DNA of 64,000 nt from RGIG1902 sp034926865. GTDB lineage: Bacteria; Bacillota; Clostridia; Oscillospirales; Butyricicoccaceae. Shown here piece by piece: positions 52,365 to 60,383 of the stretch. How positions within the stretch are numbered: position 1 is the stretch's first letter; each line of letters begins with the position of its first letter. Below the pieces are notes generated by a model that was not told the DNA's origin, did no database searches, and saw nothing but the letters and a program-made list of their open reading frames with translations. Position numbers and translations under genes: made by a program. The stretch lies in assembly GCA_034926865.1 (NCBI GenBank), contig JAYFQP010000006.1:78066-142065 (forward strand). The letters run 5' to 3'.

Positions 52365-52514
52365 CTACTTTGATTCTCTGTGTAAGGTGTGCTTCCTGCA
52401 GAAACGGCAATACTTTGTCATCTCCAAACGATCTGGATCGCTTTTCTTGTTCTTCATGGTATCGTAGTTTCTCTGTTTGCATTCCGTGCAGGCCAGTGTG
52501 ATCTTAACTCGCAT
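52365..52514 (-). CDS. rpmG: Ribosomal protein L33, zinc-binding form
   Basis: A 49-residue protein from ATG 52514 behind AAGGAGG to TAG at 52367-52365. It begins MRVKITLACTEC and has the zinc ribbon Cys9, Cys12, Cys36 and Cys39, with YRFCR-like spacing (YCRFC). The C+ form is the one used in zinc-replete conditions. It is the first gene of the rpmG-secE-nusG-rplKA transcript. Confidence 0.95.
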   Translation of the reverse strand: MRVKITLACTECKQRNYDTMKNKKSDPDRLEMTKYCRFCRKHTLHRESK

Positions 52515-52603
52515 TTTTGCGGCACCTCCTTAAATTATTGTTGCCTCCCTGAAAGGGATGTTCCATTTTTGGACAACAAAAAAAGACCCTGACAGGTGTA
52601 ACA

Positions 52604-52632
52604 AATATATCACACTCTTACTGCAAGGTCAA
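52604..52632 (-). promoter_or_regulatory. Sigma-A promoter of rpmG-secE-nusG-rplKA
   Basis: On the minus strand TTGACC (52632-52627), 17 bases, TATATT (52609-52604). The leader of about 85 bases includes a T-rich tract and CCCTTTCAGGGAGG before the Shine-Dalgarno. Confidence 0.82.
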
Positions 52633-52702
52633 GCACTATTTTGAATATAATAATATTTTGCGGGATGTTTTTTACTTTTATATAACGCTTTTTTGTTAGT
52701 TA

Positions 52703-52711
52703 TGTTATAAT
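52703..52711 (+). promoter_or_regulatory. Extended -10 element of the nnrD gene
   Basis: TGTTATAAT (TGn plus TATAAT at 52706-52711); no good -35. Confidence 0.45.
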
Positions 52712-52817
52712 TAAAAAAATTGTAAGCAACCGTCAGCCTTTAACCTAAATAAACCATCGAGCCATCGGCAGAAAAGATGTCGGGGCTATGCTTTTTGGAG
52801 GACGTAAATAGAGTATA

Positions 52818-53705
52818 ATGAATGAATCTATAAAAGTCAACAGGCAAATGATATTAAATATTCTGCCTCAAAGAGATGACAGCGGGAACAAAGGGAGCTT
52901 CGGGTGTCTTCTTTCCGTATGCGGAAGCCGCGACATGACCGGGGCGGCATGTCTTTCTTCTATGGCTGCTCTGCGGTGCGGGATAGGGCTTCTGGCGCTG
53001 GCTTCTGTTCCTGAGGTGCTTTCGGCGGCAAAAGGAGCTGTTTGGGAAGCGATTTATATTCCGCTCGAAGAGACTATTGACGGCAGAATAACCGACAGTT
53101 CAAAGGATCGCATATTGTCTTTTGCAAGGGCCAGCGCGATGCTGGCAGGCTGTGGCATTGGAAAAGGGATAGAGGGTACACGGCTTTTGTATGAATTGAT
53201 TGAAGGCTCGGAGTTACCGATTATTGTTGATGCTGACGGACTTAACTGTTTGGCGGACCGATTTCCGGATATAGGCAAAAGACAAGGAGACGTTGTTATT
53301 ACTCCTCATATTGGGGAAATGTCGAGGCTGATAAAAAGAGATATTTCGGTTATAAAGGCCGATCCTTCTGCATGTGCCTCATATTTTGCGCGTGAAAAGC
53401 ATATGACTGTTGTACTAAAAGACAGCGTAACTCATATTGCTTCTCCTGACGGAAAGGTTTACATGGCGGGTGTCCCCAATTCGGGAATGGCAAAGGGGGG
53501 CAGCGGAGATGTTCTGGCAGGGTGTATAGGTTCGTTCTTGGCGCAGGGGCTGAGCGGGATACAGGCTGCTCTGCTTGGCGTTACGGTGCATAGCGCGGCA
53601 GGCCTTATGGCCGCTGAGAAAATGGGTAAATACGGCATGCTGCCGAGAGATGTTATAGAAATGCTTCCATATGCTATAAAAGAACTGGAGGAACGCACAG
53701 TATGA
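52818..53705 (+). CDS. nnrD: ADP/ATP-dependent NAD(P)H-hydrate dehydratase
   Basis: A 295-residue protein equal to the C-terminal (YjeF-C, ribokinase-like) domain only; the epimerase domain is absent. It repairs hydrated NADH/NADPH. Signatures are GSFGCLLSVCGSRDMTGAA, DADGLNCL, VITPHIGEMSRL and MAKGGSGDVLAG with the catalytic Asp. GGAGG lies 16 bases before the ATG, an unusually long gap, and no better in-frame start exists. Its stop overlaps the next start by ATGA. Confidence 0.93.
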   Translation: MNESIKVNRQMILNILPQRDDSGNKGSFGCLLSVCGSRDMTGAACLSSMAALRCGIGLLALASVPEVLSAAKGAVWEAIYIPLEETIDGRITDSSKDRILSFARASAMLAGCGIGKGIEGTRLLYELIEGSELPIIVDADGLNCLADRFPDIGKRQGDVVITPHIGEMSRLIKRDISVIKADPSACASYFAREKHMTVVLKDSVTHIASPDGKVYMAGVPNSGMAKGGSGDVLAGCIGSFLAQGLSGIQAALLGVTVHSAAGLMAAEKMGKYGMLPRDVIEMLPYAIKELEERTV

Positions 53706-54760
53706 AAATCAGAGATCTTGAAACGCCGGCACTCATTGTAATGCAGGACAGGATGGAAAGCAATCTTCAGAGGATGATGGATTTGCTGGACGGAAAGAGT
53801 GTAAAGCTGAGACCTCATTATAAAACTCACAAAAGCCCGCATATAGCCGCCATGCAGATAGCAGCCGGTGCCAAGGGGATAACATGCTCTAAGCTTTCCG
53901 AGGCGGAAGATCTGGCGGGGTACGGAATAAAAGATATCCTTATAGCAAATCAGATCGTACAGCCATCCAAAATATCCCGCTTGGCCTTTCTTGCTAAGGC
54001 ATGCAGAGTGACGGTTTGCGTAGACGATGAAGAGAATATAAAAGCGCTTTCCGAAGCGGCGGCAGCAGCAGACAGCAGGATCAACTGTTACGTTGAGCTG
54101 GAGCTGGGCATGAATAGGTGCGGAGTTTCGGATTTCGACAGGTTCTATGCGCTTGCCGCCCTTTTGGAAAGCCTGCCTAATGTGACATACGGAGGGATAC
54201 AGGCCTATGCGGGGAATATGTCCCATGAATATGACAGAGAAAAGCGCGAAAAGACTACCCTTCAAAATGAGGAAAAGATAAGACAGCTTCTTGTCTATCT
54301 TGAAAAGAGAGGTATAGCCAGCCAGAATGTGAGCGGCGGCAGCACGGGAACTGCCTATCTGAAAGCAGAGGATAGTGTTTATACGGAGATTCAGGCGGGT
54401 TCATTCATGTTTATGGACAGATCCTACGGCAAAATGGATTTGGGCTTTGAAAACGCGCTTTTCGTGGCGGCAACCGTTATATCCGCGGGCGAAGGACGTT
54501 TTGTAATAGATGCCGGAATAAAAAGCCTTTCCCCTGATCAAGGGCCTCCATGTATTGAGGGATATGAGTATGAACGTATATCACTGAGCGAGGAGCACAC
54601 GTCATTTTACGGCAGCCATGACTTTAAAATCGGAGATATGCTTCTGCTTGTTCCGGGACACTGTTGTGCCACAGTGAATCTTTATGATGATATGTATTTT
54701 GCAAGAGGTGATGATATAATATCCAAAATGCGTATTGTAAGCCGGGGAAAGGCACAATAA
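53702..54760 (+). CDS. DSD1-like PLP enzyme (D-threonine aldolase / D-serine dehydratase type)
   Basis: A 352-residue fold-type III PLP protein with an alanine-racemase-like N-terminal barrel. The PLP lysine is in LRPHYKTHK. The C-terminal metal-binding motif is PGHCCATVNLYD, with the His and Cys that hold a zinc or divalent metal in DSD1/D-threonine aldolases. It acts on a beta-hydroxy D-amino acid, substrate undetermined. It overlaps nnrD by 4 bases. Confidence 0.88.
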   Translation: MKIRDLETPALIVMQDRMESNLQRMMDLLDGKSVKLRPHYKTHKSPHIAAMQIAAGAKGITCSKLSEAEDLAGYGIKDILIANQIVQPSKISRLAFLAKACRVTVCVDDEENIKALSEAAAAADSRINCYVELELGMNRCGVSDFDRFYALAALLESLPNVTYGGIQAYAGNMSHEYDREKREKTTLQNEEKIRQLLVYLEKRGIASQNVSGGSTGTAYLKAEDSVYTEIQAGSFMFMDRSYGKMDLGFENALFVAATVISAGEGRFVIDAGIKSLSPDQGPPCIEGYEYERISLSEEHTSFYGSHDFKIGDMLLLVPGHCCATVNLYDDMYFARGDDIISKMRIVSRGKAQ

Positions 54761-54772
54761 AAATGAATCGTC

Positions 54773-54811
54773 AAAGACACTCGTAAGGATAAAGGGCGGG
54801 TGTCTTTTTTG
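54773..54811 (+). terminator. Intrinsic terminator after the DSD1-like gene
   Basis: AAAGACAC pairs with GTGTCTTT, large loop, then T-run. Confidence 0.75.
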
Positions 54812-54910
54812 TGTATTTTTTGCTGTATCCTTGAAAAGAAACCGCTTTATGTGTTACGCTAATATCATGAATAACTGGTTTTTTAAATTGACTTGTAAAG
54901 GTAAAAATAT

Positions 54911-55912
54911 ATGAGAAAATTGACAGCAGTTCTTTGTGCTATTTTTTTATTGTTCTATGGTTGTGCTCAAGGTGCTGGAGAACCAATGTCAGAGACGTTT
55001 ATGGCAATGGATACTGTTATGGAGATAACGGCTTACGGAGCGGACAGCAGCCTTATGGAAGCGGCAAAGGGCAGGATAAAGGAACTTGAAGGGCTGTTTT
55101 CTGTAACTGACGAAAACAGCGAGATATATGATCTCAATCAAACGGGCAGCGCAGAGCTTTCTCCGGATACGCTGACGCTGGTAACAAAAGCTCTTGATAT
55201 ATGCCGGGAAACGGATGGTGCGGTGGATATAACTATATATCCAGTCGTCAAAGCATGGGGATTTACTACGGGGAATTACCGTATTCCGGACAGCGATGAA
55301 CTAAAAAATCTTCTCGAAAACGTGCGGTATGAAGATGTGGCCATAAGTGGAAATATCGTAACGATACCTCAGGGGACGCAGGTAGATCTTGGCAGCGTCG
55401 CGAAGGGATATACAGGCGACGTCATTTCTGTGTTATTAAAAGACGGAGGAGTGACCTCGGCTCTTTTGGATCTTGGAGGCAATATTCAGGCTGTAGGAAG
55501 CAGGCCGGATGGCAGCGCTTGGCGTGTCGCCGTGCAAAACCCCAAGGGCGAGGGGTATGTCGGAGTTCTTTCGGTATCTGACAAGGCGGTAATTACATCC
55601 GGTGGATATGAGCGATATTTTGAGGATGATAATGGCAATACCTATTGGCATATACTTGACCCTAAAACAGGCAGCCCCGCGCAAAACGGACTTATTTCCG
55701 TCACAATAGTGGGGGATGAGGGCGTGGTATGTGATGGGTTATCCACTGCTCTTTTTGTAATAGGGCTTGATAAGGCATCGGCACTTTGGAGAGAACAGGG
55801 GGGCTTTGAAGCGGTGCTTGTTTCCGAAGACGGAAGGGTATATATTACAGAGGGGCTAGAGGATTGCTTTGAGCCTGAGCTGGGAATCGGGCTTTCGGTT
55901 ATCGAGCATTAG
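54911..55912 (+). CDS. apbE: FAD:protein FMN transferase, lipoprotein (ApbE)
   Basis: A 333-residue lipoprotein with lipobox LFYGC (Cys18). ApbE landmarks are FMAMDTVMEITAYG, VDLGSVAKGYTGDV and DLGGNIQAVG, then HILDPKTGSPAQNG. The enzyme attaches FMN covalently to a Thr or Ser of flavoproteins such as Rnf or extracellular electron-transfer proteins outside the membrane. Its target is not in this window. The next gene is 24 bases downstream. Confidence 0.94.
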   Translation: MRKLTAVLCAIFLLFYGCAQGAGEPMSETFMAMDTVMEITAYGADSSLMEAAKGRIKELEGLFSVTDENSEIYDLNQTGSAELSPDTLTLVTKALDICRETDGAVDITIYPVVKAWGFTTGNYRIPDSDELKNLLENVRYEDVAISGNIVTIPQGTQVDLGSVAKGYTGDVISVLLKDGGVTSALLDLGGNIQAVGSRPDGSAWRVAVQNPKGEGYVGVLSVSDKAVITSGGYERYFEDDNGNTYWHILDPKTGSPAQNGLISVTIVGDEGVVCDGLSTALFVIGLDKASALWREQGGFEAVLVSEDGRVYITEGLEDCFEPELGIGLSVIEH

Positions 55913-55936
55913 GTTCCGTAACGGGAAAGGAATTAT

Positions 55937-56443
55937 ATGAGAACAAGAAGATTGACATACGATGCGCTTTTGACGGCTGTAGCCCTTACTATTTTCGTTA
56001 TAGAAGCGCAGATACCCGTTCCCGTTCCTGTGCCCGGCATAAAGCTTGGGCTTTCAAATATAGTGACCCTTTTCGCCATGTTTACTGTGGGGCCATATGA
56101 CGCTTTGGGCATATTATTCTGCCGTGTTATTTTAGGCAGTATGGTAACGGGACGGATGTCGGCGGTTTTTTTCAGCCTGGCGGGTGGTCTGTTGTGCTAT
56201 CTGCTTACTTTAGTTTTGAGAAAGATCATGAGCCGAAGTCAGATCTGGCTTTGCAGTATCTTTGGGGCAATAGCTCACAATATAGGGCAGATGGCGGCTG
56301 CCGTAGCCGTGACTCAAACGCCGTCACTGTTTGTCTATTTGCCGGCACTTATGATATCAGGGATTATTGCTGGCGCTTTTACCGGAATATGTGCCCAGAT
56401 ACTTATAAACAGATATGCTGCCAATATTTGGTGGCCCAAATAG
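55937..56443 (+). CDS. Gx transporter family protein (Hpre_diP_synt_I)
   Basis: A 168-residue membrane protein with about five helices. The N-terminal VPVPGIKLGLSNIVTLFAM and GIIAGAFTGICAQIL are hallmarks of the Gx/ECF-S-like family, once called heptaprenyl diphosphate synthase component I. It often follows apbE in Firmicutes, as here. Its substrate is unclear; a quinone-precursor or cofactor role linked to ApbE is possible. Confidence 0.88.
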   Translation: MRTRRLTYDALLTAVALTIFVIEAQIPVPVPVPGIKLGLSNIVTLFAMFTVGPYDALGILFCRVILGSMVTGRMSAVFFSLAGGLLCYLLTLVLRKIMSRSQIWLCSIFGAIAHNIGQMAAAVAVTQTPSLFVYLPALMISGIIAGAFTGICAQILINRYAANIWWPK

Positions 56444-56473
56444 AAAAAAGACGCCTTTTGTGGCGTCTTTTTT
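56444..56473. terminator. Bidirectional terminator between convergent genes
   Basis: Perfect 12-base stem AAAAAAGACGCC with GGCGTCTTTTTT, six-base loop. Confidence 0.92.
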
Positions 56474-56479
56474 ATGTGA

Positions 56480-58396
56480 TTACCTAGGAAGCTCATCCAG
56501 TTCCTTAAGCCATGCGGAGGCAGAGGCATCGGAGGGCATGCGCCAGTCACCCCTTGGTGACAGTGTGACAGAACCGACTTTTGGTCCATCAGGCAGACAG
56601 GAGCGCTTGAACTGCTGTGAGAAGAAGCGGCGATAAAATACCTTCATCCAACCGAGTATAAAATCCGGTTCGTATATCCCCTCAAAGGCTTTTATTGCCA
56701 GCGCGTAAATCTTGGAAGGAGTAAAGCCATTTCGCAGCATATTGAAGATAAGAAAATCATGAAGCCTGTAGGGCCCCACAAGATCCTCCGTCTTCTGCGA
56801 TATCTTACCATCTTTAGGCGGCAGAAGCTCGGGAGATACAGGGGTATCGAGAATATCCAGCAGCACAGAACGCAGCGAAGGTTCTCCGCATGATTGCGCG
56901 TAATACTCAACAAGGTGGCGCACAAGGGTTTTTGGTATAGAGGCGTTTACGCCGTACATAGACATATGGTCACCGTTATAGGTGGCCCAACCCAAAGCCA
57001 GCTCGGAAAGATCACCAGTGCCTATAACCATGCCGCTTTTTTGATTGGCCATATCCATGAGCACCTGAGTGCGTTCACGGGCCTGTCCGTTTTCATATGT
57101 TACGTCGTGATTATCGGAAGACTGCCCGATGTCCTCAAAATGGCTGAGGACTGATTTTGATATATTGACCTCTTTAAGCGTTACACCAAGAGAAGCGCAG
57201 AGAGAATAGGCGTTATTTTTTGTTCTGTCCGTAGTTCCAAAGCAGGGCATTGTAACGGCGCAGATGTCTGAGCGCTCTTTTCCCAGCATATCGAAGGCAC
57301 GGCATGTTACAAGAAGAGCCAGAGTAGAATCAAGCCCGCCTGATATGCCGATGACAGCTGTTTTTGAGCCGGTATGCTCAAACCTTTTTTTAAGCCCCCA
57401 AGCCTGCATTGTCAGTATTGAAAAGCAGCGTTCTGCTCTTTTAACGGGGTCGGAGGGCACAAACGGATCAGGGTCGACTTCCTTTGTGATTTCATGGCTT
57501 TCGGCAAGTATGTCGAAGCAGATTTCCGTGTATCCTGAGAATGAAGGGAAAAATGTGTTCATGCGTCGGCGCTCATAGGCAAGTTTGCCGAGATCGAGCT
57601 GAGATATGATAAGATCCTGACACGAAAAGGGTTCAGACTGGCCTAAAATAACCCCGTTTTCAGAGATAATGCTGTGTCCGGAGAATACCATATCCGTAGT
57701 GGATTCTCCGTCACCCGCATTAGAGTAAATATATCCGCATATATTTTTTGCACTTTGCATTGAAACAAGGTCTTTGCGATATTCGGCCTTTCCTATAGTC
57801 TCGGTGCCGGCGGAAAGATTTGCTATGATAAGGGCGCCTGCCCCTGCAAGACCACAGGAGGGAGCTGTGGGAACCCAAAGGTCTTCACATATTTCGACTC
57901 CGAAGCAGAACTCCCTATCTTTTGAAGAGCGGAAGAGAAGCTTTGATCCAAACGGCAGTACGCTTCCCAACAGGTTTATTGTACCTGTTTCAGAAGGCGC
58001 AGGGGAGAAGTGTCTCAGCTCGTAAAACTCGCCGTAGTTGGGAATATAGCTTTTGGGGACTATTCCGAGAATTGCGCCCTGATGCACAACGGCGGCGCAG
58101 TTATATAGACATCCGTCTTTCATAAGAGGGAGGCCGACGGCTAAAGCAGGAGAGATTGATTTTGATTTTTCCCGTATATGATCAAGGGCGAAAAGCGCAC
58201 TTTCCAAAAGACGGTCTTGAAGAAAAAGGTCTCCGCAAGTATAACCGGTTATTGAAAGCTCGGGAAAAACGACAAGGGCAACATCCTTGTCGTGGGCCTT
58301 TTTGGCAATCGCCAGTATTCTTTCTGCGTTTGTTTCACAGTCTGCCACCGACACTTTAGGCACGGCGGCGGCTACATGGGTAAATCCGTATTTCAT
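56480..58396 (-). CDS. nadE: Glutamine-dependent NAD+ synthetase
   Basis: A 638-residue enzyme starting at ATG 58396 behind AGGGAG (a longer frame to 58480 has no site). The N-terminal nitrilase-type glutaminase (about 1-275) has Glu in VVFPELSITGY, Lys in IVPKSYIPNYGEFYE and the nucleophile Cys in GVEICEDLW. The C-terminal synthetase has the P-loop GISGGLDSTLAL and IGTGDLSELALGW. It makes NAD+ from deamido-NAD+ with ATP and glutamine. Confidence 0.96.
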   Translation of the reverse strand: MKYGFTHVAAAVPKVSVADCETNAERILAIAKKAHDKDVALVVFPELSITGYTCGDLFLQDRLLESALFALDHIREKSKSISPALAVGLPLMKDGCLYNCAAVVHQGAILGIVPKSYIPNYGEFYELRHFSPAPSETGTINLLGSVLPFGSKLLFRSSKDREFCFGVEICEDLWVPTAPSCGLAGAGALIIANLSAGTETIGKAEYRKDLVSMQSAKNICGYIYSNAGDGESTTDMVFSGHSIISENGVILGQSEPFSCQDLIISQLDLGKLAYERRRMNTFFPSFSGYTEICFDILAESHEITKEVDPDPFVPSDPVKRAERCFSILTMQAWGLKKRFEHTGSKTAVIGISGGLDSTLALLVTCRAFDMLGKERSDICAVTMPCFGTTDRTKNNAYSLCASLGVTLKEVNISKSVLSHFEDIGQSSDNHDVTYENGQARERTQVLMDMANQKSGMVIGTGDLSELALGWATYNGDHMSMYGVNASIPKTLVRHLVEYYAQSCGEPSLRSVLLDILDTPVSPELLPPKDGKISQKTEDLVGPYRLHDFLIFNMLRNGFTPSKIYALAIKAFEGIYEPDFILGWMKVFYRRFFSQQFKRSCLPDGPKVGSVTLSPRGDWRMPSDASASAWLKELDELPR

Positions 58397-58586
58397 GTTG
58401 GGAGCTCCCTGAGTGTTTATTTTTTGTGCAGGCATTTTGTAAGCGTACTTGACAAATGGCAGATAATAGACAAAAATCAAATTGCCGAAAAATGTTAAAT
58501 AAGTTTTACGATCTTTATTATAGTGATTGTTTTTTATACCGTCAAGGCTTTTGAGCCTTACGACACAGCAAAGGAGACTGGTTATT

Positions 58587-59480
58587 TTGAATTATGAAAG
58601 TTGTATGCTTTGCCCCAGAAGCTGCGGAGTTGACCGGCGAAAAACACTGGGATTCTGTGGGCAAAGTGATAAGATCCGTATAGCTAGATATCAAAAACAT
58701 ATGTGGGAGGAGCCATGTATAAGCGGAAACGGGGGCTCCGGCACAGTTTTCTTTTCGGGGTGTACGCTAAAATGTGTCTACTGCCAAAATTATGACGTAA
58801 GCCGCGGAATGGGAGAGACGATTTCCGAGAAGGAGCTGTCAGACATTTTTCTCGGCCTTCAGAGCGAGGGCTGCCATAATATAAATCTTGTGACGGCGAC
58901 TCACTTTCTGCCCGGGGTCATGCGGGCCATCGATATGGCACGGCCTGATCTTGCGCTTCCGATAGTGTACAATTGCGGTGGATATGAAAGAACGGAAACA
59001 GTAAGAGCGCTTGAAGGTTATGCTGACGTATTTATCCCCGATTTCAAGTATAAAAACCCGGTTATTTCACAAAAATATTCCTCTTGCTCCGATTATTATA
59101 AAAAATCAATTGAAGCGATAGGAGAAATGCTCATGCTTGCGCCTCAGCCTGAATACGATAAGAACGGGATGATGAAAAAAGGCGTCATCATAAGGCATCT
59201 TGTTCTTCCGGGAGCATATAAAGATTCCCTTGAGGTTTTAGAGGGGATATATAGATCTTTTGGCAATCGTGGTTTTCTTTTGAGCCTCATGAGCCAATAC
59301 ACCCCAATGCCTTCGTGCTGCGATTTTCCGGAGATAAACCGTCCGATAACCAGGCTTGAGTACCGCAGAGTAAGCGAAAAGGCATTAGAACTTGGTTTTG
59401 AGGGATATTTTCAGGATATTGCTTCCTCGAACAAAGCATACATTCCCCCATTTGGTAATACTGATGTAAAGCCAGAATAA
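58587..59480 (+). CDS. PflA-like radical SAM protein (COG1313 type)
   Basis: A 297-residue protein starting at TTG 58587, with AAGGAG ten bases upstream. The radical SAM motif C-x3-C-x2-C is in GCTLKCVYCQNYDVS. Extra N-terminal cysteines (YESCMLCPRSCG and GFCG) are typical of the group. It resembles activases of glycyl-radical enzymes, but no such enzyme gene is next to it, so its partner is unknown. Confidence 0.88.
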   Translation: MNYESCMLCPRSCGVDRRKTLGFCGQSDKIRIARYQKHMWEEPCISGNGGSGTVFFSGCTLKCVYCQNYDVSRGMGETISEKELSDIFLGLQSEGCHNINLVTATHFLPGVMRAIDMARPDLALPIVYNCGGYERTETVRALEGYADVFIPDFKYKNPVISQKYSSCSDYYKKSIEAIGEMLMLAPQPEYDKNGMMKKGVIIRHLVLPGAYKDSLEVLEGIYRSFGNRGFLLSLMSQYTPMPSCCDFPEINRPITRLEYRRVSEKALELGFEGYFQDIASSNKAYIPPFGNTDVKPE

Positions 59481-59569
59481 CTTTGCGTTAAATAGTATTT
59501 GCAATAAAATGGAAATTCACACCCTCTTTAAAAATAAAGCTAAACATCAAAAAGCCTGAATAAGCCGAG

Positions 59570-59599
59570 TTATGCACATTATCCACAGAGTTATCCACA
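59570..59599 (+). other. Cluster of three DnaA boxes
   Basis: TTATGCACA (59570-59578), TTATCCACA (59579-59587) and TTATCCACA (59591-59599), all in the same orientation: two perfect consensus boxes and one with a single change. They are followed by an AT-rich stretch to about 59700. No dnaA or dnaN is nearby. The rest of 59481-59700 shows nothing else. Confidence 0.75.
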
Positions 59600-59704
59600 G
59601 GCAAACAAATCCTCCTGTGAAATCGGTGTGATTAACAAAGAGTAATATAAATGCTTTTAAAGAACATTATTTTTTATAAATCCAACAAATCCGACAAAAT
59701 GCTA

Positions 59705-59734
59705 TTGACCATGGGTATGATTCGACGCTATAAT
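59705..59734 (+). promoter_or_regulatory. Sigma-A promoter of the SemiSWEET gene
   Basis: TTGACC (59705-59710), 18 bases, TATAAT (59729-59734). The leader holds a small hairpin (TGGCC/GGCCA) and a perfect 14-base palindrome AGGCCATATGGCCT (59764-59777). Confidence 0.78.
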
Positions 59735-59792
59735 TATTCAAAGTGGCCGAAGGCCAGATAATTAGGCCATATGGCCTTACAGGGGGAAAATC

Positions 59793-60050
59793 ATGAGTAT
59801 TTTTGAAGCTGGCATGTTGCTCTGCTTTGGAGCAGCTTGGCCTCAGAATATTGCGAAATCGATTAAGTCAAAAACGACAAAGGGAAAGAGTGTTTCCTTC
59901 CTTATTACTATTCTTGTAGGATATATCTGTGGTATTGCAAATAAACTTATTTACAGCAGAGATATAGTGTTGGTTCTTTATATAATCAACTTTATAATGG
60001 TAGCTGTTGATACCGGCCTTTATTTTTATAACAAGAAGCAGGGCAGATAG
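59793..60050 (+). CDS. SemiSWEET / PQ-loop transporter
   Basis: An 85-residue protein with three predicted helices and the PQ-loop in FGAAWPQNIAKSIKSKTTKG. SemiSWEETs dimerize to form a small sugar uniporter; the exact substrate is unknown. It starts at ATG 59793 behind AGGGGG. Confidence 0.88.
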   Translation: MSIFEAGMLLCFGAAWPQNIAKSIKSKTTKGKSVSFLITILVGYICGIANKLIYSRDIVLVLYIINFIMVAVDTGLYFYNKKQGR

Positions 60051-60090
60051 CTGTATTGACAAAGCTGGCGTTTTAATGTTTAATTAAATA

Positions 60091-60110
60091 AAGGCAGCTT
60101 TAGCTGCCTT
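60091..60110. other. Hairpin between SemiSWEET and the SCIFF gene
   Basis: AAGGCAGCT and AGCTGCCTT form a perfect 9-base stem. There is no T-run on the plus strand; on the minus strand TTTATTT follows. It may slow or partly end the SemiSWEET transcript. Confidence 0.45.
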
Positions 60111-60142
60111 ACCTAAAAGCGTATGAAGCGGAGGAGTATATT

Positions 60143-60289
60143 ATGAAGAGAATTAAGACGATCGAAACCCGTGACCTTAAAAAGAGCGCCCTTAAGGGTG
60201 GCTGCGGCGAATGCCAGACATCCTGCCAGTCTGCATGCAAAACATCTTGCGGCGTTGCCAATCAGCAGTGCGAAAACAGCAATAAATAA
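60143..60289 (+). CDS. SCIFF six-cysteine ranthipeptide precursor
   Basis: A 48-residue peptide starting at ATG 60143 behind GGAGGAG. A 19-residue leader (MKRIKTIETRDLKKSALKG) is followed by six cysteines at positions 21, 24, 28, 32, 36 and 43, with the family core CGECQTSCQSACKTSC. SCIFF (six cysteines in forty-five residues) peptides are found almost throughout Clostridia, are thioether cross-linked by the radical SAM enzyme encoded next door, and are linked to quorum sensing or metabolism rather than killing. No exporter or protease gene is adjacent. Confidence 0.95.
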   Translation: MKRIKTIETRDLKKSALKGGCGECQTSCQSACKTSCGVANQQCENSNK

Positions 60290-60322
60290 GCTATTTTGCA
60301 GCAATATAAATAATTGGTAGTC

Positions 60323-60359
60323 AGGGGCTTTAGCATAAGTGGTGCATAAGCCCCTTTTT
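60323..60359 (+). terminator. Partial terminator between SCIFF and its maturase
   Basis: AGGGGCTT pairs with AAGCCCCT, with an imperfect upper stem, then TTTT. It likely lets the small precursor be made in excess of its enzyme. Confidence 0.65.
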
Positions 60360-60383
60360 ACTGTTTTCTTAAGGAGAATATAA

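Noticed and set aside
59570..59599. Calling the DnaA box cluster the chromosomal origin oriC
   Set aside because: No dnaA, dnaN, rpmH or parAB gene is nearby, and skew cannot be computed from this window.
59764..59777. AGGCCATATGGCCT as a likely operator for the SemiSWEET gene
   Set aside because: The palindrome is perfect but lies in the leader near other hairpin-forming repeats, so an RNA hairpin is just as likely; no regulator is suggested.
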